From NCBI GenBank assembly GCA_029261215.1, contig JAJDBT010000041.1:1-64000 (forward strand): 64,000 bases of DNA, read 5' to 3'. Source of the stretch: Nitrospirota bacterium. GTDB lineage: Bacteria; Nitrospirota; Nitrospiria; SBBL01; JAADHI01. The notes beneath the pieces are model-generated. The model had not been told where the DNA came from. It saw only the letters and a program-made list of their open reading frames with translations, and ran no database searches. Shown piece by piece: positions 18,040 to 27,083 of the stretch. The translations under genes and the position numbers were made by a program. The stretch's first letter is position 1; each line of letters begins with the position of its first letter.

Positions 18040-19018
18040 GAACCCAGCTACGCTCCAATAATAACAAAGCCGCGATAATGAGTGCGCCGCCCAATGGCCA
18101 GGGGTAGAGTGCAGTGCTTGGGCGAAAGAGGTGTTTTTCCTGCTCGACGGGTTCGAGCTGATCCAGCAGGTGGTAGATCTCTTCAAATTCTGTGGTGTTT
18201 TTTGCCCTGAAATAGCGGCCGCCCGTTTTGTCCGCAATGGCCGTCAGTGTGGTTTCATCAAGATCGGCGGAAGGATTGACTTTTCGTGTTCCAAAGAGCG
18301 ACCGGACGGTCATTTCATCCGCGCCGATACCGATGGTGTAAATTTTTAAGTGTTCAGAGGCCGCCAGCTCGGCGGCTTTAATTGGCTCGACTTCACCGGC
18401 AGTATTGGCACCATCGGTCAGTAAAATCAAAACCCGTTGTCCGCCGTCATTCTCCCGGAGCCGTTTCACGGCAAGGCCAATGGCGTCTCCAATCGCCGTT
18501 TCCTGACCCGCAAGGCCGATGGCGGCTTCATTGAGCAGGGTGTATACGGTTTCCCGGTCAAAGGTTAAAGGCGTTTGCAGGTAGGCCTGTTTCCCAAATA
18601 AAATAAGGCCCAGGCGGTCTCCGATTCGGCGTTCGATAAAGGCTCCGGCCACGGCTTTTGTGGCATCAAGCCGGTTGACCTGTGAGCCATTCAGTTCAAA
18701 ATCCTCTACTTCCATGCTGCCGGAGAGATCGACGGCGAGCATGAGGTTTCGGCCGCTTACGGGCAGTGTGAGGGGGTCGCCCAGCCATTGGGGGCGTGTG
18801 CTGGCGAGGACGAGCAGCAGCCATGCGAGGATTGCGATCCAGAGGACGCGGTGGCTGATTTTGATGTGACTTGTATTGCTTCTGGCTTCCTCAAATTCTT
18901 CTAAAAAAGGGACACGCAGTGCGGCATCCTGCGCGGGAGCGGTCGCCGGGAAAAGCAGGCGCATGACCCAGGGCAGCGGCAGCGCAAGAAAAAGCCAGGG
19001 CCATTCAAAATGAATCAT
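17990..19018 (-). CDS. batA: BatA-type von Willebrand A membrane protein
   Basis: 342 aa. N-terminal membrane anchor HFEWPWLFLALPLPWVMRLLF, a second segment near 55-72, a VWA domain with DLSGSM metal site and the conserved LTDGANTAGE, and a C-terminal membrane helix (LYPWPLGGALIIAALLLLE). The ATG at 19018 overlaps the stop of the DUF4381 gene by 4 bases; a longer in-frame start would sit inside that gene. The final residues come from an interspersed repeat, so the native C-terminus has probably been replaced or lengthened. Confidence 0.87.
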   Translation of the reverse strand: MIHFEWPWLFLALPLPWVMRLLFPATAPAQDAALRVPFLEEFEEARSNTSHIKISHRVLWIAILAWLLLVLASTRPQWLGDPLTLPVSGRNLMLAVDLSGSMEVEDFELNGSQVNRLDATKAVAGAFIERRIGDRLGLILFGKQAYLQTPLTFDRETVYTLLNEAAIGLAGQETAIGDAIGLAVKRLRENDGGQRVLILLTDGANTAGEVEPIKAAELAASEHLKIYTIGIGADEMTVRSLFGTRKVNPSADLDETTLTAIADKTGGRYFRAKNTTEFEEIYHLLDQLEPVEQEKHLFRPSTALYPWPLGGALIIAALLLLERSWVRGKIPLNPPFSKGEAK

Positions 19019-19515
19019 CGTTTGCCCGCCTTTAAAAGAGGTAAGGCCTGAATCCAGTGCGTACATAAAAAGATGAGTTTGTCGCCGTCAATTTCTACCT
19101 TTGGCTGATAGGGGGCGGTGATCAATATGCGCCCCGTCCCTTCGCTGAAGCGGTCGCTAACCTTTCCCCAATCCAGGCATCCGTCCAAAAAGTTTAACCA
19201 GGGCTCGCCGGTGAGTCCGGCGACTTCGGCACGGGGAAAATAACTTAAACAGATGCGGCGGATCAAAATCGACAGGGATTTCGCCAGGCGCTGTGCGTCG
19301 TGATCCGATGCAAAATTAGCCGAAATCTCTTTGAGCGCTTTCAGGGCGGCCACACGCACACTACGGCGGCGCTGTATTGTACGAAAGGCAAGAATAGAAC
19401 AAAAGAGGAGAATTATGAGCCCAAGCAATGCCCACCAGCCGGGTGCGGGTGGCCACCAGGAGACGGGCTCGGGCAGGTGGATGTCCCGCAAGGGTAAAGT
19501 CTCTGTTTCTCCCAT
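19015..19515 (-). CDS. DUF4381 membrane protein of the bat cluster
   Basis: 166 aa. The opening LRDIHLPEPVSWWPPAPGWW is the DUF4381 signature; one membrane helix follows (ALLGLIILLFCSILAF), then a cytosolic helical domain of about 110 residues. It is regularly encoded between the DUF58 and batA genes, and here its ATG shares one base with the DUF58 stop (TAATG). Role unknown; probably part of the same membrane complex. Confidence 0.88.
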   Translation of the reverse strand: MGETETLPLRDIHLPEPVSWWPPAPGWWALLGLIILLFCSILAFRTIQRRRSVRVAALKALKEISANFASDHDAQRLAKSLSILIRRICLSYFPRAEVAGLTGEPWLNFLDGCLDWGKVSDRFSEGTGRILITAPYQPKVEIDGDKLIFLCTHWIQALPLLKAGKR

Positions 19516-20513
19516 TACCGGCTTCCCCGTTTAAGGCCGAGTCCGCGCTGCAAGGTCAGCAGTAAGTCGTCGGATGTAGCACAGGGCAGATAAGAAAGGC
19601 GGTAACGACGACAAAGATCTTTCAGGCGTTCGGCGCGTTGTTGAAATTTGTATTGATAATCCTCACAGAGGGCTTTGCTGGTGGTGTCCAGCGAGATTTC
19701 CCGTGTGCCGTTGCTGATGCGGTAAAGGCCTGCGGGCGGCAAGGCTTTTTCGAAGGCGTCGTAAATAAAGACGAGAACGACATCGTTGTGACGTGCCAGT
19801 TGCCCCAGGTGTTGCTCAGCCACTTCTCCCATCGCCCTGAAATCGCTGATTAAAAAAATCAGGCTTCCTGGATGGGCGACACGCCGAAGCCGGATTAAGG
19901 CTTGTCGGGCGGCTTCTTCTCGATTGTTATTGGATGTCTTTTCTGTCCAGGCCGGATGGTCGACCAGGTGTTGAATGAAATGCAAGGCGCCTTTTTTCCC
20001 GCGCTGGGGCCGCATTTCCTGATGGTGTGTTTCTGAAAAAACGAGTCCGCCGAGTTGGTCTCCATGCTGAACAGCATTCCACGAAAGCAATGCGGCTGCA
20101 CGTGCCGCCATGACGGATTTAAAACAGCCCCGCGTGGCAAAAAACATCGGGGCACGATAATCGACCCAAAACAAGACAGAGCGCTCCCGTTCTTCACGAA
20201 AGAGTTTTGTGTGAGGTTTACCTGTCCGGGCTGTGACCCGCCAATCGAGTGTCCGCACGTCGTCTCCGCTTTGGTAAGGCCGCGCTTCATCAAATTCCAT
20301 GCCCCGCCCTTTAAAAGGAGAGAGGTATTGACCGCCTTGTTGCGAGCGGATTCTGGCTGTTTTTAAGGAGAGCTGTTCGGCCTGCCGGTTGAGGGCAATC
20401 AGGTCTGTTTTGCTGACCCGAACGGGACTTGTCGTCGTGTTGGCGTGTTCAGGTCTTGGCCCGGAGGAGGGTGTTTGCGATGCTGGTTTAGATTTTTTTA
20501 ATCCAAATGGCAT
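19515..20513 (-). CDS. DUF58 domain protein
   Basis: 332 aa. A Pro/Ser-rich N-terminus leads to the DUF58 core with GRGMEFDEARPYQSGDD and RTLDWRVTARTGKPHTK, the family signature, followed by a degenerate VWA-like fold (FWVDYRAPMFFATRG) lacking the usual metal motif. The family is nearly always found next to MoxR ATPases and is regarded as their partner. It lies 9 bases after moxR. Confidence 0.9.
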   Translation of the reverse strand: MPFGLKKSKPASQTPSSGPRPEHANTTTSPVRVSKTDLIALNRQAEQLSLKTARIRSQQGGQYLSPFKGRGMEFDEARPYQSGDDVRTLDWRVTARTGKPHTKLFREERERSVLFWVDYRAPMFFATRGCFKSVMAARAAALLSWNAVQHGDQLGGLVFSETHHQEMRPQRGKKGALHFIQHLVDHPAWTEKTSNNNREEAARQALIRLRRVAHPGSLIFLISDFRAMGEVAEQHLGQLARHNDVVLVFIYDAFEKALPPAGLYRISNGTREISLDTTSKALCEDYQYKFQQRAERLKDLCRRYRLSYLPCATSDDLLLTLQRGLGLKRGSR

Positions 20514-20522
20514 GGTCAGGGT

Positions 20523-21488
20523 TTAGGGTACAGCGATGCGGGAGATCAATTCCTCAATCAATCGATCGGGGGTAATGCCCTCCGCTTCCGCCTCATAGCT
20601 GAGTAAAACGCGGTGACGCAATACGTCATAAGCAATGGTTTGCACATCTTCCGGCGCGACAAACTCGCGGCCGTCCAGCCAGGCATGGGCGCGTGCACAA
20701 CGGTCGAGGGCGATGCTGGCCCGAGGGCTTGCCCCAAACTGTATCCATCGGGCCAGTGATGCGTCGTAGACTTCGGGATGCCGTGTGGCTAACACAATTT
20801 GCAGCAGGTAGTTTTCGATGTCTTTGGACATATAAATATCAAGGATGTCTTTCCGGGCCGAAAAAATGGCTTCTTGCGAGAGCGGAGACTCTGTTTTTTG
20901 ACTACTTTGTCGTTCACGGGCTTCGCCGCGCGCCAGGTGGAGAATGGCCTGTTCCGATTCTGCATCTGGATAGTCGATGCGGACATGCATTAAAAACCGG
21001 TCGAGCTGGGCTTCGGGCAAGGGATAGGTCCCTTCCTGCTCTATCGGATTTTGAGTGGCCATGACCAGGAAGAGTTCCGGCAAAGGATAGGTGACTGAAC
21101 CCACTGTAATCTGGCGTTCCGCCATGGCTTCAAGCAGGGCCGATTGCACCTTTGCGGGGGCCCGGTTTATTTCGTCGGCCAAAATCAGGTTATGAAAGAG
21201 CGGGCCTTTTTGAAATTGGAATGAACCGTCCTGCGGCCGAAAGATCTCGGTTCCGGTCAGGTCGGCGGGCAAGAGGTCGGGGGTGAATTGCACCCGGTGA
21301 AAATCGCCGTCAATCCCCTCGCCCAAGACCTTGATCGCCCTTGTTTTTGCCAGGCCCGGTGCGCCTTCGACGAGCAGGTGTCCATCTGCCAAAAGCGCGA
21401 TGAGAAGCCGGTTGACGAGCAGGTGTTGTCCGATGATCTTCTGGCTAACGTGTTGATGTAATGTTTGAATGGCTTCCTGATGTGTCAT
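20523..21488 (-). CDS. moxR: MoxR-family AAA+ ATPase
   Basis: 321 aa, cytosolic chaperone-like ATPase thought to activate or assemble metalloproteins and envelope complexes with VWA partners. Walker A GAPGLAKT (42-49), Walker B LILADEINR (101-109) with Asp105-Glu106, sensor-1 region MATQNPIEQEGTYPLPEAQLDRF, and a C-terminal lid. Start at 21488 because AGGA stands 6 bases upstream; the ATG at 21494 would lie directly on that site. First gene of the six-gene operon. Confidence 0.93.
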   Translation of the reverse strand: MTHQEAIQTLHQHVSQKIIGQHLLVNRLLIALLADGHLLVEGAPGLAKTRAIKVLGEGIDGDFHRVQFTPDLLPADLTGTEIFRPQDGSFQFQKGPLFHNLILADEINRAPAKVQSALLEAMAERQITVGSVTYPLPELFLVMATQNPIEQEGTYPLPEAQLDRFLMHVRIDYPDAESEQAILHLARGEARERQSSQKTESPLSQEAIFSARKDILDIYMSKDIENYLLQIVLATRHPEVYDASLARWIQFGASPRASIALDRCARAHAWLDGREFVAPEDVQTIAYDVLRHRVLLSYEAEAEGITPDRLIEELISRIAVP

Positions 21489-21524
21489 GAGCATTCCTGA
21501 TTAAGTTCGTCTAGTTAACCTGCT

Positions 21525-21553
21525 ATTGTATAAGACTGACACTTCATTGACAA
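21525..21553 (-). promoter_or_regulatory. Sigma70-type promoter of the moxR-bat operon
   Basis: On the minus strand TTGTCA (plus 21548-21553), a 17-base spacer, then TACAAT (plus 21525-21530). Transcription would start near 21518, about 30 bases before the moxR ATG. Confidence 0.65.
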
Positions 21554-21634
21554 GACGTATCTTTTCTCGCGATTCCTCAGGCAAGAGACCCTCTTCTTGA
21601 TGTTCTCCTGCCTGTATTGGTCTTGTCCGGGTTT

Positions 21635-22309
21635 TTATTTTATGGTGCTTGGGGCCATGATTTTTCGGTGAATGAATATGTAGATTACGACGAGGACGGT
21701 GAGTCCGAGCAGGAGTGAAGGAAAATACTCCCGAATACGGTGGCCCCCCTGAGTGACAAGGTCGGCGTAGCTCATGCCGGCTGTGAGTGAGGCAAAATAA
21801 TACCCGGTGAATGCAAGCGCAGCGGCCCAGATTCCCGCACCCAAAAAGGTAAACAGAGTGAAACGGAAAAGGGGCATTCGTGCCAGGCCGGCCGGGATCG
21901 AAATGAGTTGTCGAATACCCGGCAGGAGACGGCAGATAAAAGTCGCGATTTCGCCGTGCCGGTTAAATATTTCTTCAGCACGTGCGATCGTTGGGGGAGC
22001 AAGGAAAAAGTATTTGCCATAACGATATAAAAAAGGCCGCCCCAGCTTTAAAAACAGAAAGTAGTTGATGTAGGCCCCAATAAGGGAACCGATCACGCCG
22101 CAGAGAATAACGATGGAGAGATCCAGGAACGGGGATCGAAAGAATAACTCGCCGCGATAGGCCAGAAATCCGGCCGGAATCATGACGATTTCGCTTGGGA
22201 AGGGAATAAAGGAGCTTTCTATTGTCATGAAGATCAAAACAAATAAAAAGCCCCATAAATAGGCATATTGCACGCCCCACTCAATGTACTGGATAAAGAA
22301 GTGTGTCAT
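21635..22309 (-). CDS. DedA-family membrane protein
   Basis: 224 aa. Family marks: ESSFIPFPSEIVMIPAG in the first re-entrant region and ICRLLPGIRQLISIPAG in the second (conserved Arg and Gly residues), with four to five further hydrophobic segments. DedA/VTT proteins act in phospholipid or undecaprenyl-phosphate flipping and in membrane-potential maintenance; which applies here is not shown. Monocistronic in appearance. Confidence 0.9.
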   Translation of the reverse strand: MTHFFIQYIEWGVQYAYLWGFLFVLIFMTIESSFIPFPSEIVMIPAGFLAYRGELFFRSPFLDLSIVILCGVIGSLIGAYINYFLFLKLGRPFLYRYGKYFFLAPPTIARAEEIFNRHGEIATFICRLLPGIRQLISIPAGLARMPLFRFTLFTFLGAGIWAAALAFTGYYFASLTAGMSYADLVTQGGHRIREYFPSLLLGLTVLVVIYIFIHRKIMAPSTIK

Positions 22310-22476
22310 AAATGCCTAATCCTGCAATGAAACCGCCTGTTCGCCTAAAATACCGCGTTTAGAGGCGATTGATCTTCTTCCGTAAGCGTGAATACGCCCG
22401 GTCGCTCAATGACTTCCGGGCTTGTCTTTTATGATGACTGGACGGTTTCTAATCGGGGGTCGTCTTGTCTTTGTTC

Positions 22477-23082
22477 CTATTTTTTATACTTCTCGTTATA
22501 GTCCTGAATCGAGGCCAGAATGACGGCTTCCGCGTGGGCTTTTCCGTAGGCTTCCCCGATGACCACCCGGTTCTCTTTTCCTGGGACGAGTTTGTAGGTT
22601 AAAAAGTAGTGTCGGACCCGCTCAACCAGAATATCAGAAAACTCAGCAATATCCGTAATGTCTCCCCATATGGCGTCTTTTTCGACCACCGCGATAATTT
22701 TGTCATCGGCTTCCCCATCGTCAAGCATGGGAATCCCGCCAATGACGCGTGCCTTGATCAGAATTTCGGCTCTGGAAATGGGCCGTTCACTAAAGACGCA
22801 AATATCCAATGGATCGCCGTCGCCGATTTCAGAGCCTTCCATCAGCTTTGCTACCCCGTCGCCACAATAGGTTTGTGGAATGAACCCATAGAGTGACGGC
22901 AGTTGTGAGGATGCGCGCAGTGGACGGTCAAGGCTGAGATACCCTGTTTTTTTGTCTATCTCATATTTAACCGTGTCATTGGGCGTCATTTCGATATAGG
23001 CGCACACGGTGTGCGGTGCCTCAGGGCCAATTTCCAGGCCATGCCAGGGGTGGGGACGGGATTCAAAAAAATGTTCGCTCAT
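22477..23082 (-). CDS. ppa: Inorganic pyrophosphatase, family I
   Basis: 201 aa. Hydrolyses pyrophosphate to orthophosphate with Mg. The family signature DGDPLD lies at 88-93, and the substrate-binding KYEIDKKTG (39-47) and [11 protein letters not shown] (65-75) segments are intact. It is a little longer than the E. coli enzyme at the N-terminus. The remaining gap to dedA (167 bases) holds no clear hairpin. Confidence 0.93.
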   Translation of the reverse strand: MSEHFFESRPHPWHGLEIGPEAPHTVCAYIEMTPNDTVKYEIDKKTGYLSLDRPLRASSQLPSLYGFIPQTYCGDGVAKLMEGSEIGDGDPLDICVFSERPISRAEILIKARVIGGIPMLDDGEADDKIIAVVEKDAIWGDITDIAEFSDILVERVRHYFLTYKLVPGKENRVVIGEAYGKAHAEAVILASIQDYNEKYKK

Positions 23083-23166
23083 TTAAGACCTCTTCTATAT
23101 TTTAGGTTAACGCTATTGAGTCCGGCGCTTTTTGCTAAAGCAGCCGAGTAGTGTAGGGATTGCTGC

Positions 23167-23913
23167 TTAAAAAGGCAAGGGATGCGCTTGGGCTGATTCA
23201 ATCTCTTCGGCGATTTTCTCCGCCGCGCCCATCGGATCGGGATCATCATAAATGGGACGGCCGATCACGAGATAATCCGCTCCGCTTGAAATGGCTTCAT
23301 TGGGGGTCATTGTCCGGCGTTGGTCGTCATTGCCAATGTGTGACCACGCTGGGCGAATACCGGGAGTGACAATCGTGAGCCTTTCTCCAAAACGTTGTTT
23401 CAATTGTGCGGCCTCATGACCGGAGGCGACGACCCCGGCGGCCCCGGCTTCTTTGGCGATCTCTGCCAGCGCAAGAACGCGGGCGGCGATTGCGGTCTTA
23501 TCATCCGAACCCGTGTGTTCTTTTTTCCCCTGGCTGGTCAAGGCGGTGACGCCGAGAATATCTGTCCCTCCCTGCATGGCTTCAACCACAGACTGGATGA
23601 CGCGTAGGCCGCCTGAGGTGTGTACCGTTAAAAATCGCACCCCTGGGACTTCAGCCCGGAGGACTGCGGCGGCGCGTCCGACCTGCATTGGGGTGTCGTA
23701 GAGTTTTAAATCGAGGAAAATCTGCCCCCCTCCGCTTAAGTCTTCAATTTGCTCAATCACCTGAATGCCTTCTCTAATAAACAGAGTCAGGCCCACCTTA
23801 AAGAGGCCGACATGGTTTTTTAAGCGCGTAATCAGGGGGCGCGCCATACTCAAGGAATCGGTGTCCAATGGAAGAATGATACGATCTTTTGCCTGGAGGG
23901 GTCTGTTCTTCAA
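23167..23913 (-). CDS. pyrF: Orotidine 5'-phosphate decarboxylase
   Basis: 248 aa. Last step of UMP synthesis. The catalytic D-x-K-x-x-D is FLDLKLYDTP (Asp68, Lys70, Asp73), and the phosphate-binding VTPGIRP and YLVIGRPIYDDPDP motifs are present. Divergent from gpsA, with its own promoter 30 bases upstream. Confidence 0.95.
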   Translation of the reverse strand: MKNRPLQAKDRIILPLDTDSLSMARPLITRLKNHVGLFKVGLTLFIREGIQVIEQIEDLSGGGQIFLDLKLYDTPMQVGRAAAVLRAEVPGVRFLTVHTSGGLRVIQSVVEAMQGGTDILGVTALTSQGKKEHTGSDDKTAIAARVLALAEIAKEAGAAGVVASGHEAAQLKQRFGERLTIVTPGIRPAWSHIGNDDQRRTMTPNEAISSGADYLVIGRPIYDDPDPMGAAEKIAEEIESAQAHPLPF

Positions 23914-23950
23914 TGGTTTTGCCAGCCGGGATTAAACATGAATCCAGAAA

Positions 23951-23979
23951 ATAGTACGGGAGGCCTGAATTGAAGTCAA
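23951..23979 (-). promoter_or_regulatory. pyrF promoter
   Basis: Minus-strand TTGACT (plus 23974-23979), 17-base spacer, TACTAT (plus 23951-23956). The predicted start lies about 30 bases ahead of the pyrF ATG. Confidence 0.65.
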
Positions 23980-23998
23980 GAATTGTGAGTAGACTTTC

Positions 23999-24027
23999 TT
24001 GACTTGAAATTTCAAAAATCCTAGGAT
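23999..24027 (+). promoter_or_regulatory. gpsA promoter
   Basis: TTGACT (23999-24004), 17-base spacer, TAGGAT (24022-24027). It is placed back to back with the pyrF promoter: the two -35 hexamers are only 19 bases apart and both sit in TTCTTGACTT, making a 13-base inverted repeat (23970-23982 / 23996-24008). Confidence 0.65.
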
Positions 24028-24104
24028 ACGCTCCAGCGGAGTGGGATCTCAAACGGTCTCTTGATAGAGATGTGCCTTAAAATAAAGAAAAAGGGTGTTG
24101 TTGG

Positions 24105-25160
24105 ATGAAAATTGCAGTGATCGGAGCAGGGAGTTGGGGGACCGCATTGGCATGGCTGTTGTGCTGCCCTCGTGAAGAAGAGAGGGCCTGCGATGTTTCG
24201 CTTTGGGCCTATGAAAAAGAGGTTGTGACGTCGATCAATACCCATCATGAAAACAAAAGCTATCTCCCTGGAACATCCCTTCCGAAAAACCTGGTGGCGA
24301 GCTCTGATATACAAGCTGTTTTGAGCGATGCAGATTGGGTGTTGTTTGTCGTTCCTTCGCATGTTTCACGGAATGTTTTGTCATTGATGCGTCCCTGGCT
24401 TTCCCACAAAACGCCTGTGATTAGCGCGACGAAAGGGATTGAACGCAAAAGCTTAATGCTGATGTCTGACGTGATCTGTGAAGAACTGGGGCGAAAAACA
24501 ACAGATCAGATTGCAGCTTTGTCAGGGCCGAGCTTTGCGAAAGAGCTGGTGTGTTCACACCCGACGGCGGTTTCCTTGGCCTGTGAAAACCATCGACTGG
24601 CGCTTCGTATCCAAAAAGCCTTCGCAACCTCATTTTTTAAAATATTTTTATGTCCAGACTTGATCGGGGTTCAATTGGGGGGCGCGCTCAAAAATGTCAT
24701 CGCCATTGCAGCCGGAGGTTCTGATGGGCTGGGTTTCGGCTCCAATACCAAGGCGATTTTAATTACCCGTGGACTTCGGGAAATGGCGCGTCTTGGCATT
24801 GCGATGGGTGCAGACATCAATACCTTTTACGGCCAGTCCGGCATGGGCGACCTTTTTTTGACTTGTAGCGGAGGGCTTTCCCGAAATCGAAAGGTGGGCG
24901 AAGAAATTGGAGCGGGCAAGACGCTTGAAGAAATTCAGAAATCGATGAAAACGGTTGCGGAAGGAGTGTATACGACGGAATCAGCATTCGCGCTTTCCAA
25001 AAAATATAAAGTGAAAATGCCGATTACGCAAGAAATTTATCATGTGCTTTTTGAGGGAAAACCAGCGAGGCAAGCCGTGATGGACTTAATGTCGATGGCA
25101 CGAGGAGAAGAAATACCGCTTGAAGTCAAGAAAACAAAAAAATCGTCCCGCGGTAAATAA
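24105..25160 (+). CDS. gpsA: Glycerol-3-phosphate dehydrogenase [NAD(P)+]
   Basis: 351 aa. Reduces dihydroxyacetone phosphate to sn-glycerol-3-phosphate for phospholipid synthesis. N-terminal GAGSWGTALA (7-16) dinucleotide motif, SATKGIE, LSGPSFAKE, and GALKNVIAIAAG carrying the catalytic lysine; the C-terminal domain has GMGDLFLTCSGGLSRNR. A short Lys-rich tail ends the protein. Slightly longer than the E. coli enzyme. Confidence 0.95.
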   Translation: MKIAVIGAGSWGTALAWLLCCPREEERACDVSLWAYEKEVVTSINTHHENKSYLPGTSLPKNLVASSDIQAVLSDADWVLFVVPSHVSRNVLSLMRPWLSHKTPVISATKGIERKSLMLMSDVICEELGRKTTDQIAALSGPSFAKELVCSHPTAVSLACENHRLALRIQKAFATSFFKIFLCPDLIGVQLGGALKNVIAIAAGGSDGLGFGSNTKAILITRGLREMARLGIAMGADINTFYGQSGMGDLFLTCSGGLSRNRKVGEEIGAGKTLEEIQKSMKTVAEGVYTTESAFALSKKYKVKMPITQEIYHVLFEGKPARQAVMDLMSMARGEEIPLEVKKTKKSSRGK

Positions 25161-25272
25161 CAGATTGGATTGTTCTGGCGTATTGAAAGGACGAGGGTGG
25201 AATCCCTCTAAGTGCGGTCGTACTGCTTATCTACTTGCTTTTTAAGCCTTGTCCGCGTATTGTCTATCGAGT

Positions 25273-26574
25273 ATGCCAATAGAATTTTGCTCTCTCCCGA
25301 TACATCCGCTCGTTCTGCAAGGAATCGACAAATTAGGTTTTAAGGCCTGTACGCCGATACAGGAGGAGAGCCTTCCGCTGACCCTTGCCGGAAAAGACGT
25401 TGCAGGTCAGGCCCAGACGGGCACGGGCAAAACCGCTGCTTTTTTAATATCGCTTTTCACCCGTTTACTCGAAAAACCGGCCAGGCCCATCACAAAACGC
25501 TCATCTCCTCGCGCAATCATCATCGCGCCGACCCGTGAATTGGTTGTTCAGATTTATGAGGAGGCTAAAATGATCGGTGTCTCTACCGATTTTAGCCTGC
25601 TTGCAGTTTATGGCGGAGTCGATTACGAAAAGCAGAGAGATGAACTTTCTGCGGGTACGGATATCCTGATTGGGACGCCCGGCCGTTTGATCGACTATTT
25701 TAAACAGAAAATCTATGACCTCAGGCGAGTGGACATATTGGTGATTGATGAAGCGGACCGTATGTTTGACATGGGTTTTATCGCCGATCTCCGGTACTTG
25801 TTACGCAAATTACCTGCTTTCAATCAAAGGCAATCCATGCTTTTTTCGGCGACCTTGTCGTTTCGGGTGATGGAAATGGCCTATGAGCATATGAACAATC
25901 CCCTAAAGATCGAAGTGACGCCTGAGCAGATGACCGCTGAGAAAATCGATCAGATCTTGTTTCATGTGGAGCGCTCCAAGAAGCTGGCATTGCTTTTAGG
26001 ACTCCTTAAGAGGGAAGCCTGGGAGCGCATTCTGCTTTTTGTGAACACAAAACATCAGGGAGAGACCCTTGCCCGTCGATTGACTGAACAAGGGTATCCG
26101 GCCAAAGCGATTACAGGTGATTTACCCCAGAAAAAAAGGCTGCGATATTTAGAGCAGTTTAAGGGAAATGAAATCAATATCCTTGTCGCGACGGATGTGG
26201 CTTCTCGCGGGCTTCATATCGACGGGGTAGATCTCGTGGTGAACTACGATTTTCCCCAAGACCGTGAGGCCTATGTCCACCGAATTGGACGAACAGCCCG
26301 TGCCGGTGCGATCGGCAAGGCCATCAGTCTTGCGGATGAAGAATATGTGATGAGTCTTGAGGAAGTTGAAACCTATATTGAGCAGAAAATTCCTGTCGAA
26401 TGGCCTGATGACGACCTTTTTATCAAACCCAAATATGTCCCACGCCCGAAAACACAAGAAAATAAACCCGCACCGAAAAAATATCCCCCTCAAAATAAGA
26501 ATAAATCTGGTCGCAGACCGCAATCCAGTTCAAGCGCTCGGTCTCGCCGACCCGAGATGCCTAAACAAAAATAG
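25273..26574 (+). CDS. rhlB: DEAD-box RNA helicase, RhlB-like
   Basis: 433 aa. ATP-dependent RNA unwinding, probably in mRNA decay or ribosome assembly. Q motif with TPIQ, motif I AQTGTGKT (47-54), PTRELV, DEAD in VIDEADRMFDMGF, SAT, and C-terminal HRIGRTARAG are all intact. LPLTLAGKDVAGQAQTG resembles RhlB closely. The tail of about 50 residues is rich in Lys, Pro, Arg and Ser, a common RNA-binding extension. Start at ATG 25273; an in-frame TTG at 25249 is less likely. Confidence 0.9.
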   Translation: MPIEFCSLPIHPLVLQGIDKLGFKACTPIQEESLPLTLAGKDVAGQAQTGTGKTAAFLISLFTRLLEKPARPITKRSSPRAIIIAPTRELVVQIYEEAKMIGVSTDFSLLAVYGGVDYEKQRDELSAGTDILIGTPGRLIDYFKQKIYDLRRVDILVIDEADRMFDMGFIADLRYLLRKLPAFNQRQSMLFSATLSFRVMEMAYEHMNNPLKIEVTPEQMTAEKIDQILFHVERSKKLALLLGLLKREAWERILLFVNTKHQGETLARRLTEQGYPAKAITGDLPQKKRLRYLEQFKGNEINILVATDVASRGLHIDGVDLVVNYDFPQDREAYVHRIGRTARAGAIGKAISLADEEYVMSLEEVETYIEQKIPVEWPDDDLFIKPKYVPRPKTQENKPAPKKYPPQNKNKSGRRPQSSSSARSRRPEMPKQK

Positions 26575-26597
26575 TTCATTGAATTTGTAAGTCGGGT

Positions 26598-27014
26598 CTA
26601 GCGGATCGCGTGAAGTCTCTGTCGAGTTTGTTTTGCACGAAAGGAGGCCTTTCTTGCGGCAATCAAGGCCATTTGTCCGTTTCCTTGCTCCCCCAGTTTG
26701 ACGGCTTCCTTGGCTTTTTCCAGGGTCTCTTTAATCGAGTCGATCAGTCCCTCTTTGCCTTGTTTTAATGTCGCGGGATTTGCGGCTTCAACCTGTTCAA
26801 GGAGGATTTCGGTCCGTTCAACCATCTTTTTCCCATAGAGGACGATTTCGTGTGTATGGCCGTCACTGCCGTGCATGACCATGTCCTGTGAAGACCGGTA
26901 GACCTGGTTTGCCAATTGACGAATGGGATCAATGGGGTCTTCTGCGGCATAGCCCAATGTGAGCGTCAGTTGTATGAAAACAGACAGGAATATGAGGAAA
27001 CGATACTTTTGCAT
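26598..27014 (-). CDS. Small exported helical protein
   Basis: 138 aa, family not recognised. A signal peptide (QKYRFLIFLSVFIQLTLTLGYA, cleaved before AEDP) is followed by a helical mature part with GSDGHTHEIVLYGKKMVERTEILLEQ and repeated Glu/Lys/Ala helices. The pattern resembles small metal-binding or CNP-like periplasmic proteins with a His pair (HTHE), but this is only an impression. ATG at 27014 has GAGG eight bases upstream; the open frame continues upstream into the divergent gene without a credible start. Confidence 0.75.
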   Translation of the reverse strand: MQKYRFLIFLSVFIQLTLTLGYAAEDPIDPIRQLANQVYRSSQDMVMHGSDGHTHEIVLYGKKMVERTEILLEQVEAANPATLKQGKEGLIDSIKETLEKAKEAVKLGEQGNGQMALIAARKASFRAKQTRQRLHAIR

Positions 27015-27083
27015 TTGAACCTCAGATGGTGTAAAAATTAGCACGCTAAGTCCATAAAGATCAATAGACAGGTTGGAAAACAC

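Noticed and set aside
22310-22476. Possible small gene or terminator between dedA and ppa
   Set aside because: No frame with a start and ribosome site and no convincing hairpin.
25160-25272. Possible terminator or small RNA between gpsA and the helicase
   Set aside because: Only weak short pairings are found and no T-run follows them.
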